A stretch of 64,000 nt of DNA from Ascoidea rubescens DSM 1968 (lineage: Eukaryota > Ascomycota > Saccharomycetes > Ascoideales > Ascoideaceae): assembly GCF_001661345.1 (NCBI RefSeq), contig NW_017962920.1:186001-250000 (forward strand). Direction: 5' to 3'. Below the pieces are notes generated by a model. That model saw nothing but the letters and a program-made list of their open reading frames with translations. It ran no database searches and was not told the origin of the DNA. The position numbers were made by a program, and so were the translations under genes. Shown here one piece after another: positions 28,662 to 38,360 of the stretch; the stretch's first letter is position 1; each line of letters opens with the position of its first letter.

Positions 28662-29567
28662 ATGGTTGCTATCCTCAACATGTCTGGTATCGATTATCAT
28701 CCTTTGCTCGAGCAACTAGCTCTGTTTTACTCGTCTTTCAACGCCAGCATTGCTGCCTTAGGCTCCTCGTTGATAGGCCCCAGGTGTTTCCACAGACTCT
28801 TTGAGCAGTTGGACTGGGAGTCGCCAGAGTCGCTTGTGTGCATCAACACAGTCTACGTGCTGTTCTTGAACGTCTTGATCTTGTTTTTGCTGGGGGTGGC
28901 CAAGTTCCCTGAGATCCAGAACATCATAAGGCATGGGAGAGACTCTAGGAACTTGAAGCAGTTCTCCTTCACCAGTCTCTTCTTGGAGGTTGTAGACTTG
29001 ACCATCATTTCCTCGCTTAATTTCCGAGTTGGCATCGACTTCAACAAGTTTGGCGAGTTCATTTTCATCATCATCCAGGACCTAATTCTTCTCATTTTCA
29101 AGCTAGGCTACGAAGGGTATGGCAGATTCATCAATTTGATTCTCAGTCTTGTTGGATTGTTTGCCTACATATCCTTCAGCGATCCTACTGGAAACATCAA
29201 CAACCCATTTCCAATTATCTTGAGCAACAACTTGGTCTTGCTCTTGAATGATAAGGTTGTTTTGCCTGTTCTAGCTGTATCAAAGGCATTTCAAATTTAC
29301 AAGATTTACCAAGTTTTCACTGCCAATAAGGAAAAATCTATCGAGGACAACATTAAAGATATCAAAACTGGGTTATCGAGAACAAGTGTTATGTTGTCCC
29401 TTATTGGTTCGATCTTGAGATATGGTATGATAAAGGATAATTTGCAAACAGTTAATTTCTTTTCAATCAATATCTTTCTCACCTTCTTGCTATACATTGA
29501 AATTGCCTATTTTCAAAGAAGTTTCGTCAAGACTTTACCCAAAGATAGAGCTAAGAAAAACAACTAA
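28662..29567 (+). CDS. MPDU1-type PQ-loop membrane protein
   Basis: 301 aa, with about seven hydrophobic segments. MPDU1 (Lec35) is needed in the ER for use of dolichol-phosphate mannose and glucose. The match is to the family pattern: a first-repeat motif KFPEIQNIIRHGRDSRNLKQFS followed by a helix and an FNKFGEFIFIIIQDLILLIF block (human MPDU1: [30 protein letters not shown]), and a second repeat SKAFQIYKIYQ, then TGLSRTSVMLSLIGSILR. The canonical Pro-Gln pairs are degenerate (PE and FQ). The C terminus is Lys-rich (KDRAKKNN), possibly an ER-retrieval feature. Start is the ATG at 28662; a second in-frame ATG lies six codons later. The 5' part is GC-rich with CTG codons in transmembrane segments. 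Confidence 0.72.
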   Translation: MVAILNMSGIDYHPLLEQLALFYSSFNASIAALGSSLIGPRCFHRLFEQLDWESPESLVCINTVYVLFLNVLILFLLGVAKFPEIQNIIRHGRDSRNLKQFSFTSLFLEVVDLTIISSLNFRVGIDFNKFGEFIFIIIQDLILLIFKLGYEGYGRFINLILSLVGLFAYISFSDPTGNINNPFPIILSNNLVLLLNDKVVLPVLAVSKAFQIYKIYQVFTANKEKSIEDNIKDIKTGLSRTSVMLSLIGSILRYGMIKDNLQTVNFFSINIFLTFLLYIEIAYFQRSFVKTLPKDRAKKNN

Positions 29568-30221
29568 AACGACTTGATTAGACTTGATTATAAAGACTAT
29601 AAAGACTATAAAGACTTTATAAACACTGATTAAATACTGACTAAATTCCAATTTTAATTCTAATTCTATAGATCTATGCACATCTCTCATATGGTCTCTT
29701 CTCTGACTAAATCTGTAGGCTGTCTAATTTGTTACCAATCACATCATTTACGAAATTACTCTGTTACTTTCCATAATTAATTATAATTATATAGTTATAT
29801 AATTAACTAATTATTGTATGGCTTTAAAAACTGTTTAAATCTCTCTAATTACCAACTCTAAAACTAATTTGCTTTTCCCAAATGCCTATTCTCTAACCAT
29901 CCATTTCGTAATTCTGTTTGTTGTTTAATAATAGTGAAAACAAAACTGTGAAACCCTCTCCTTAGGAATTAACCACCTCCTTTGAACCTCTCTCCCAACA
30001 GCAAACAATTGACCAATTCACATAGAAACAAGAACAAACAAATGCAAGCTTTTCCTCTTTTTTCTCCATTTCTTCCAAAGGAATTCCCAAAGAAAACACT
30101 TCTGTCCCATCCTCACCTTTAAATGAAACGATTCTATTCACTCAAAGACCTTCTCTAAAAAGGCCCATTTAAAAATATCCATTACCACCTTATTTGATTT
30201 TATTTTATTTTATTTTTAATT

Positions 30222-30252
<31 letters not shown>

Positions 30253-30857
30253 GAATTTGAATTTGAATTTGAATTTGAATTTGAATTTGAATTTGAATTT
30301 GAATTTTCTTTTTATAATAACTCAAATCCCATTTAAACCTACTCGGATTCTCCTCCAATTGCTCACTCAACCATCAATATATTCTCTTTAGATCTCTGCT
30401 CCCAACTTCTTAACCAACTTCTCACACAGGTTCTCAATTTGCGATGCAATTCCCTGTGAAGACCTAGCTTTAGCTCATATCTCTACAATAACGCACTATT
30501 ATTGATCTACCATCTCATCAAAGTTCTTCCTTTTCAACTCTTTAACCACATCTATCCACCACTAAATAATACTACTATCAAGATATTTTTTACTTAATCA
30601 CCTACTCAATTACTTTTTTTCTCAAGTGTTCCAACGACACCTCTCTTTCTCTCTCTCTGCTAATATATATTTCCTGACATCACTTCTCTTGGTTCTCTCT
30701 TGTGCGAGAGCAATATTAGCAATACAAATCAAAGATCTGCTCACAAAATATCTCATCTTAGATTCATATATAACCAGATCCATTCCATAATCACAACAAA
30801 ACCCTTTACATTTCCAACTAACTCATCCAATCCATCTTTCCTATTCTTTAAGCAACA
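29568..30857. other. 1.3-kb intergenic region upstream of the F-box-like gene
   Basis: Long for this genome. It contains the 3' flank of the MPDU1-like gene and presumably the promoter and a long leader of the F-box-like gene at 30858. Apart from the hexanucleotide array at 30223-30306 and a pyrimidine-rich zone at about 30590-30700, I see no RNA gene or convincing open frame. A short frame at 30700-30906 overlaps the next start and has no features. Confidence 0.5.
30223..30306 (+). repeat. Compound hexanucleotide array (CACTTT)5(GAATTT)9
   Basis: Five perfect CACTTT units (30223-30252) run straight into nine perfect GAATTT units (30253-30306). The array lies in intergenic DNA about 550 bp upstream of the next start codon. 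Related GAATTT and CACTTT/CATTTT hexamers occur inside coding regions elsewhere in the window. Confidence 0.96.
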
Positions 30858-31040
30858 ATGGCTGCTCGTGTTGGAAATTCCCTATACAATGGCTATAGCA
30901 ACTTGAACTCCATCAGCATCGCAAACACTGACTATGGAAAGAAGTACTCAACAACCAATCTCCAAAAGAGCTTCACTGCTCATACCCTCAAATCAAAGGC
31001 TTCTTCTACTCTTCTAACAACTGAAAGTGACATTCAAAAT

Positions 31041-31073
<33 letters not shown>

Positions 31074-33378
31074 AACTCAAATGTCATTCAAAGAAAATAC
31101 CAAAAATATCGTTCTTTATTACTCACAAGAAAACCCTCCCTTCATCAAAACCACTCTCAATATTCAAATGCTTTAAATCTATCTCAGACATTATCATCTG
31201 TTGATAATCTATCCCACTTACCCAACTTTCCTGAATTAACTTACCCATTATCCCTAGCTGATCTCCCCGATAACGTTCTCACCTTGATTATAACCTATGT
31301 TTCAACTGGCGTTAAATACTCAAACACTCCTATAATTCCAAAAAAAAGGAATCAAAAATCAAAAAAAATGAATAATGTATCCTTTCTAACCCCTTCAGTT
31401 TTAATCTCAAATGACTCTCAATCAAATACTAACAATAAAATTAACAAAATTAACAAAATTAACAACAAAAACTACAGCTACCATTACAATCACATCAACC
31501 TCAAATCCTTTTTTAACGATTTTAATGCTGATTATATTGATTCCGAACTAAGAGAACAAAAATATCTCAACAAAATACTAACCAATTACAAATACTCTCT
31601 TCATTACAACTCTACTCCAAATAATTCATTAATCAATCTATTATATCTCAACAAAAAATTCTATAAATTAACTTTACCAATTCTTTACTCCAAAATCAAC
31701 TTCAGATCTTCTTATCGATTTGCCCAATTTATTTCAACTATAAGAAAAAATAACTTATTAGGTCTATATGTTAGAGAAATCAATTTGGAAAATTTAGATG
31801 TCTTATATTATATTCCCTTCTATAACAACATCAACAACTCAAATACCTTTGTAATTCTATCTGAAAAGGAAAAAAACCAAATTGAAAATTTAATTAATTC
31901 AAATGATGATTTTGATGGTAATTTTAATAAAGTTGATTTAACGCTCTACGATACTCCATCAAATTTAAGAAATAATCATAATCACAATAATCATAACAAT
32001 CATAATAATAATAATCATAATAATCACAATAATCACAATAATCACAATAACATTCACAATATACACAATATACACAATATACACATTCACAATAACAATA
32101 ATAACCAAAATCATTTTAATAACAATCAAAATAATCTTAACAATAATCGAATTCCTAACAGAGTGAATAACCACTCTAACAATCAACATTTCATTTCATT
32201 ACTACCAAATCTCGCAGATTTCGAAGAAGATAGTAAAGAAAATAACATTTTAGCAGGATGGAGAGACTGGAAAAATAGAGGTGATCCATTGTACTCACTA
32301 TTAGTCCCAACTACTGCAAAATTGCACAAATCTCAATCAAGCCCATCATTAAACAAAAAGAGATCCGGTTCGATTACAAGAGTGAATTCAAGAGTATCCA
32401 ATTTTTCCTACCATAGCAATTTTAGTTCTCATTCATTGACAAGAACAAATTCAAAAATCTCATTAATCAAATCAAATTCAACTTCTAAAAGAGCCAATCT
32501 AAAGGCTAAATTTAAATTTTTTTTGAATTTCAAGCATAAATATTATCAAAATGATAACACTAATAATAATAACCATAGTAACAATAACAGTAATAATAAC
32601 AATAACAATAACAATAACAGTAATAATAACAATAACAACAATAATAATAACAATGGAAAAGTCCAAATGGGAATTACTAAGATTAATTCAAAGAAATCAT
32701 TGCCATTTTCTAGCCCACATCCATTAAGAAATAAAATTATGCAAAAATATTCATCAAAGGAAATACCAGTTGGATTTATAATTCATCTATTAAAAATTTG
32801 TGAAAGAATTGAAGTGTTTAATATGAATAAAATATTATTATCGCAAGAATATGAAATTGAATATAATGCTCATGATGATTATGGAGTATTACTAAAGAAA
32901 AACGAGAAAATTTTTAAAACACAACAACGTACAATGATAAGTTTAAATACTAAAACTACGTTGAATCCATCACCGTATAAGAGTAGTAATAATAGTAATT
33001 CCACATCAAGTTTTAAAAAAAAGAATGTCAATATAGATGATGGAAGAAGTCGAGCTAAAAGTTTTGGTGATACTACGACTAATAATAACAGTTATACTAA
33101 TGTTGGCAATTTGAATAATCTTAATGACAGTAGTTCTAATTTACTTTCTAACAATGCCAATTTAACAGTGATCGATCCATACCAAAATATTATTGGGGAG
33201 ATAGTGGCAGCATATGGAACATCAGTTTATTCCAGACAAACTAGCACATATAGAAGGGGATATGGTGGTAGCCCATATTCCAGTTTTTTTGATAATGGAA
33301 ACAGTCGATCTACTCCTAATTTAAGACAGATGAGTAGTAATGGTAATTTTAACAGTCCTAATAACAATTCAAGTGGAG

Positions 33379-33410
<32 letters not shown>

Positions 33411-34430
33411 TTACAAGAAGAGATTATAAAATTGGCAAAAGAATTTCCAAGTGTGACATCAGCTATACTTCGAAATATCAATAATCCTTCAACTTCTTCT
33501 CTGATGTTTAAGAATAATGGGGCAGTAAAAAATTTTTTGAATTCGATTCTGTTGAACGGGGAAGTATCGAGCAATTATTCTATTAATTTTAGTAATGTTG
33601 CTAATGGTAAAAAAAAAATGAGCAGTAATTCGAATTCATTTGAATTTGAGATATTAACTGAGAGCAAGAGTGATAATTTGGATTTTTATAAAGATACATT
33701 TGATTATGGAAATAGTGGTAGTAATAGTACTAATATTAAGAAGAAAAGTGAAGGAGTGAACGGTTATTCTAATATTAATTATCTTAGTATTAGTAATGGT
33801 TCAACCAATAAGGGGATGATTAGTTCCAGATCATATAATTCAGGATTAGAAATGGAGTTATTTGAAGAAGAGGAAAATGATGAGATTAATCGCGATTCAG
33901 GGAAAGGAAAAGAAAGGCAAGAAGTGAAACAGAAGAAAGATAAGCAAAAAACAAGAAAGGCAGTCTGTTTTGATAAAGATATCAAAGAAGATAAGAAAGA
34001 AAAAAGTTTATTGAATACACCGCTTTACGAGTTAAGTAGCAAGCACTATCCGAATAAGGGGCATATTGATCTCCAGCGAGATTTGACTTTATACTTGTCG
34101 GATGTTAAAAAGGCCAACAATTGGGAATTAGACCAGTTGAGAAAGATCAAGACAGTTGAGATAATGGACTTCTTGCAAAGTTTAAAGTACTTGAGAAAAG
34201 TGAGCTTGGGGTCTTTGAACTGGTTGAACGCAGACGTTGTAAAGAGGTTTTTGGTTTATTCGCAGTCAATTTTGAACCACAGTCTCAGAGAGATTGATTT
34301 CAGAAACAGTGGGATGCTGAGAAACTTGGATTGGGCAATAGTTGGAAGCGTGGACGACGTATTTATGGCGTTCCACGAGGAGGAGCGCTTTGATCCACTA
34401 GCTACGATGGGCCAGAACTATTTCATATAG
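30858..34430 (+). CDS. Large Asn-rich F-box-like protein
   Basis: 1190 aa. A short F-box-like segment is visible at about 130-150 (LSLADLPDNVLTLIITYV), continued after an insert by LINLLYLNKKFYKLTLPILYSKINFRSSYRFAQFISTI, the pattern seen where fungal F-box proteins pass into leucine-rich repeats. LYVREINLENL could be the first repeat strand. The C-terminal 120 residues (LDQLRKIKTVEIMDFLQSLKYLRKVSLGSL, LREIDFRNSGMLRNLDW) again look like repeat units. Between them lie long disordered Asn/His/Ser tracts, including an HNNHNN-type run (about 31975-32100). Such proteins usually recruit substrates to SCF ubiquitin ligases, so a Skp1-binding role is inferred. I cannot name the orthologue. Confidence 0.65.
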
Positions 34431-34726
34431 AACGTGGACACAGCAGCACCACCAACACCATCACCCCCAGCACCACCACAGCATTCGCATTATCATCGCA
34501 TTACAGCATAGGCATCGGAATAAATATTGTCTTAGACCGGAACAATCCCAAAAAGGCCGCCGCAAAGTTAGACGCGTTTCTTTTTCACATGAAAGAGCAA
34601 CCCACAGCTCAACAAAGTCTCACAAAGGCCTTATAAATAGTGTCCTTCCTCTGCTGCTTCTGCTGCCTCTGTTATCGCACCTGTTGCTTCCGCTGCTTCC
34701 ATTGCTTCCATTGCTTCTGCTTCACC
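34431..34726. promoter_or_regulatory. GPC1 promoter with MCB-like site, TATA box and CT tract
   Basis: In order toward the GPC1 start: ACC/AGC-rich sequence, an ACGCGT palindrome (34572-34577, the MBF/MCB core), TATAAATA (34632-34639), and an 80-nt CT-rich tract of CTGCTTCTGCTGCCTCTG words running to the ATG at 34727. TATA-to-ATG spacing is about 90 bp. The MCB call rests on one 6-mer and is tentative. Confidence 0.5.
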
Positions 34727-35992
34727 ATGTCCTTCCTCTACACCGAAAGCAGCCCTGAGCTCTCGGGCTCGGAATCAGACTACACAGGCCTCACCAAGTC
34801 CTCCTCCTCAACTTCCATCATGAGCTTGAGAACACCCATCGACAGACTTTCGTTTTTGGAATTGATAGATCCCTCGTCGCTTTCTTACATTGATTTCTCC
34901 AGAAAGACCCTTGATAAGGTGAAAAAGAGCACCAAGAACCTCAAGGAGAAGGCTGCAAAAATCAAAATTTCCAACGACGAGTTCAACATCCTCAAGACTC
35001 GACTCTCCAAGAAGATCGATGAGTTGGACGACAACTTGATGGCAAGATTGAATGCCTCGAAGACTGAAAAATGGTTCTATGCTTTCTCTCTATACTCTAT
35101 CTTTTTTGCTGGTTATTTGATTGGCAAACACCCTAGTTTTTTCCACATCTACTACTCCATCTTGTTTACAATCCTAATGCCCATCAGACTATACAGCTAC
35201 TGGAAAAGAGACTTTAACTACTTCCTAGCCGATTTATGTTATTATGTCAACACTTTGGTCATGCTCTTTATATGGGTTTTTCCCAGCTCTGAACATTTAT
35301 ATATGGTGTGTTTTTGCTTCACGTATGGCACTCTAGCCTGGGCTGTTATCACCTGGAGGAACTCTTTGGTGCTACACTCAATCGAAAAGACAACTAGTTC
35401 TTTCATCCATTTAATGCCTCCCGTCACATTATTCGTCATAACTCACGAACTAGATAAGGAATTCAAATCAGTACGATTCCCTGGTGCTGCTAGCTTCAAT
35501 TACAATGACTGGAACCTTTGGAATGGAATTCTCTGGACCTCCTCCTACTATTTGATCTGGCAGTCGCTTTACCACTACTTTATCACAATCAAAAGAGCCG
35601 AAAAGATCAAAAAGGGGAAAGTCAACTCTTTCACTTGGTTGAGAAAGTCTTATTCAAACACTGCACTCGGAAAATTGGTCAACAACTTGCCTGAACCATT
35701 GCCTGTTTTCGCATTCACCTTGATCCAGTATGGCTACCAGTTGAGCACGATGTTGCTCTGTCCATTTTGGTTGCAATCAAAGAGAGCTGCCTCCATCTTC
35801 ATGACCCTCATCTTTGTCATAGCGTGCTACAACGGGGCCACCTATTACATCGACATCTTTGGCAAAAGACTAGAAAAGGAGGTTAAGAGATTGCAAAAGG
35901 AAATTGCTGAGTTGCAAGCTGAACATCTCACCAATGCCAGCAGCCAGAACTCCAGCTCCTCCTCCCTCAACGACAGCAAAAAGGACGACTAG
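34727..35992 (+). CDS. GPC1: GPC1, glycerophosphocholine acyltransferase
   Basis: 421 aa from MSFLYTESSPELSGSESD. The frame is open upstream, but that part is the CT-rich leader read as Cys/Phe codons. Gpc1 (YGR149W) transfers an acyl chain from acyl-CoA to glycerophosphocholine, making lyso-PC for phosphatidylcholine remodelling at the ER. After a cytosolic N-terminal region with an amphipathic helix (DKVKKSTKNLKEKAAKIK) there are about eight membrane segments. The family block KHPSFFHIYYSILFTILMPIRLYSYWKRDFNYFLADLCYYVN is seen in the first half, and RNSLVLHSIEKTTSSFIHLMPP contains the conserved His in the middle. A short C-terminal coiled coil and Ser-rich tail end the protein. The length is close to the family norm. 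Confidence 0.9.
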   Translation: MSFLYTESSPELSGSESDYTGLTKSSSSTSIMSLRTPIDRLSFLELIDPSSLSYIDFSRKTLDKVKKSTKNLKEKAAKIKISNDEFNILKTRLSKKIDELDDNLMARLNASKTEKWFYAFSLYSIFFAGYLIGKHPSFFHIYYSILFTILMPIRLYSYWKRDFNYFLADLCYYVNTLVMLFIWVFPSSEHLYMVCFCFTYGTLAWAVITWRNSLVLHSIEKTTSSFIHLMPPVTLFVITHELDKEFKSVRFPGAASFNYNDWNLWNGILWTSSYYLIWQSLYHYFITIKRAEKIKKGKVNSFTWLRKSYSNTALGKLVNNLPEPLPVFAFTLIQYGYQLSTMLLCPFWLQSKRAASIFMTLIFVIACYNGATYYIDIFGKRLEKEVKRLQKEIAELQAEHLTNASSQNSSSSSLNDSKKDD

Positions 35993-36426
35993 GCCTGCTG
36001 CATACTATAATATATCCCAGCTCTAAAAGCACCATAGTGCCATAGTGCCATAGTGCCAGAGTACCAGAGTACCAGAGTACCATAATACCACCATCTATAA
36101 TATAGTTAGCATAGTATAGCATAATACAACACTATCACCACCGTAAAGCTTATTAGGGGCGACTCTGAGACCACCGCCACGGCGCCCCTTTCTGTGCTTA
36201 AAAGCCCTTTTAAAATTTCTCTCTGACTGTATCAACTTATCTTTAAACTACACTCATCGATATTGCTCCAGCTGCTTCTTGCTCCTCTCCTGCTTCTTCT
36301 CTTTCCTGTTTTCTTTCTTCTTTTGCTGCCAGATCTTCCTTGCTCTCTTCGTTATTGTTTCTGCTGTTTTTTTCTTTCTCGTTCCAAACAGAAATCCCTG
36401 CTTCACAACCGTTCCCCTAATCGAAT
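35993..36426. promoter_or_regulatory. DJP1 upstream region with two STRE-like elements
   Basis: After a short 8-bp tandem repeat (36032-36087) comes AGGGGCG (36155-36161) and its inverted copy CGCCCCT (36183-36189), 21 bp apart. AGGGG/CCCCT is the Msn2/Msn4 stress-response element, which fits a J-protein cochaperone gene. A CT-rich tract (about 36265-36400) then leads to the start codon at 36427. Confidence 0.5.
36032..36087. repeat. Seven tandem 8-bp units (CCATAGTG, CCAGAGTA, CCATAATA)
   Basis: Three copies of CCATAGTG, three of CCAGAGTA and one CCATAATA in strict 8-bp register. The block-wise change from one variant to the other suggests stepwise duplication. It lies between GPC1 and DJP1. 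Confidence 0.95.
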
Positions 36427-37941
36427 ATGGTCGTCGATGACACTTACTACAAGATTCTTCAGGTTGAACCAACTGCAACTCCACAACTAATCAAAAAGTC
36501 TTATCGTAAACTATCTTTAAAATATCATCCGGATAAGAACCCTGCTCCTGAAGCAAAAGAAAGGTTTCAGGAGATAACTGCTGCCTACCAAGTTCTATCT
36601 GATTCAGATTTAAGAGCAAAATATGACAAATTTGGTAAAGAAAGCGCTATACCAGCCGATGGTTTTGAAGACGCAACTGAATATTTTGCTATGATCTTCG
36701 GTGGCGATGCATTCAAAGACTATATTGGTGAATTAACTCTATTGAAGGATCTCACAAAATCTGCTCAATTATCTCAAACCGATAAAGAAAAAACCGATGA
36801 AAATAACGAAGATAACAAAGAAAATAAAGATGATAAAAATAATACAAATGATAAAAATTCAACCTCAAATTCAACCTCAAACACAAATACAAATACAAAT
36901 ACAAATACAAATTCAAATTCAAATTCAAATTCAAATACTAATACAAATACTAATGGTAATATAAACACATCCTCAAATAAATACCAAAATAATTCCTCAA
37001 ATTCTTATGTAAATTCATCCTCTTACTTGGCAATCGACCAATCTTCTTCAAACAAAAATTCCGACTCAAAAGATTTTCAGAATAATAACTATGATAATAA
37101 AAATGAAAAAGAAAAGGATAATGAAAAAGAAAAAGAAAAGGAAAAAAAAAATGATAAAGATAAACTAACTCCTGAACAGCAAGCAGAATTGGATCAATTT
37201 GAAGAAGAGTGTAGATTGAAAAGACTAGAAACTCAGAAAAAATTGGCTGAAAAATTAATACTAAGATTATCCGTTTGGACTGAAAGCCCCAAAGATCGTA
37301 ACTGTTTAAATGCTTTTAAAACTAAATATGAATTAGAAGCTGACTCTCTAAAAATGGAATCCTTCGGCTTGGAAATATTACACACTATAGGTGAAATTTA
37401 CTACACAAAGGGCAACATATATCTAAAATCTCAAAAGTATTACGGTATTACTGGCTTTTTTCACTCTGTAAAGGAAAAAGCTGGCATCGTTTCAGATACT
37501 TTTAAAACTATATCTTCTGCTCTAGATGCTCAAAATACAATGGAAGAATATACTAAAATTCAGGAAAACTCAAATGAAGATCAAAAATTATCTCAAGAAG
37601 AAATGGCTGAAATGGAAAAATTATTAATGGGCAAAGTTATTGGTGCTGCTTGGGCTGGCTCAAAATTTGAAATTCAGGGAACTTTACGATCCGTTTGCAA
37701 TATTGTCTTGTATGATAAAACTGTTTCTCAACTGAAAAGAATCGAAAGAGCTGAGACTCTAGTTAAATTAGGTCAAATCTTTAAGAAAACTACAAGAACT
37801 GATGATGAAAATGAGGAAGCAAGGATTTTCGAAGAATTAGTTGCTGAAGCTAAAAAGGATCTAAATAGAAGTAAAAGAAAAGCCGCTGCCGCCGCTGCTT
37901 CTACAGATTCAAAATCAAATCCTGATTCTAAAAAAAAATAA
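36427..37941 (+). CDS. DJP1: DJP1, class-C J-protein for peroxisomal protein import
   Basis: 504 aa. N-terminal J domain (1-70) with HPD at 34-36. The DnaJ-X region follows with FEDATEYFAMIFGGDAFKDYIGELTLLKDL, nearly the same wording as in Djp1/Caj1. The C-terminal part (LKMESFGLEILHTIGEIYYTKG; ISSALDAQNTMEEYTK; LLMGKVIGAAWAGSKFEI; RIFEELVAEAKK) matches Djp1 closely and better than Caj1. Djp1 works with cytosolic Hsp70 to help matrix proteins reach peroxisomes and to hand ER-stray mitochondrial precursors to mitochondria. An Asn/Thr/Ser dipeptide tract (NTNTNTNSNSN, DNA 36881-36955) and a Lys/Glu tract separate the domains. Start chosen at the J-domain Met. Paired STRE-like motifs lie upstream. 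Confidence 0.9.
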   Translation: MVVDDTYYKILQVEPTATPQLIKKSYRKLSLKYHPDKNPAPEAKERFQEITAAYQVLSDSDLRAKYDKFGKESAIPADGFEDATEYFAMIFGGDAFKDYIGELTLLKDLTKSAQLSQTDKEKTDENNEDNKENKDDKNNTNDKNSTSNSTSNTNTNTNTNTNSNSNSNSNTNTNTNGNINTSSNKYQNNSSNSYVNSSSYLAIDQSSSNKNSDSKDFQNNNYDNKNEKEKDNEKEKEKEKKNDKDKLTPEQQAELDQFEEECRLKRLETQKKLAEKLILRLSVWTESPKDRNCLNAFKTKYELEADSLKMESFGLEILHTIGEIYYTKGNIYLKSQKYYGITGFFHSVKEKAGIVSDTFKTISSALDAQNTMEEYTKIQENSNEDQKLSQEEMAEMEKLLMGKVIGAAWAGSKFEIQGTLRSVCNIVLYDKTVSQLKRIERAETLVKLGQIFKKTTRTDDENEEARIFEELVAEAKKDLNRSKRKAAAAAASTDSKSNPDSKKK

Positions 37942-38360
37942 GTTAATTTAGTCCTTTTTTTTTCTTTTTTTTTAAAAAAATTTCCTACCCTTGCCCTATT
38001 TAATTATTATTTACCTTGTTATTTTGTTTTTATTTATTTATTAACTCTTGGTTGGTTGCATCATGTTCTCTGTATTTATTTAATTTTTTTTTTATCAATT
38101 ATTTATTATTTATTATCCACTCTTAAATCCTTTTTCAACTATCTTATATCCCATGCTTTTAGAAATGATAAAACAACAATAAAAAAAATTAAAATACAAT
38201 CAAGAAAATTGAAAAAAGAATATTGTTTTTTTTTCTTGCTTAATAACTACTATTTATTGTTTGATATAGCATATTCATAGTTATATTTTATATAATGTTT
38301 TGTTTTGCTTTTCATTAGTATTGACTCACTGATTTTTTTAAATCTTTAATGTTTTAAATT
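37942..38360. other. Intergenic region between convergent DJP1 and the SRAP gene
   Basis: T-rich on + with several runs of eight or more T, typical of 3' flanks. A 74-codon open frame at 38056-38280 is Tyr/Phe/Leu-rich without features and is taken as chance. No RNA gene was seen. Confidence 0.55.
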
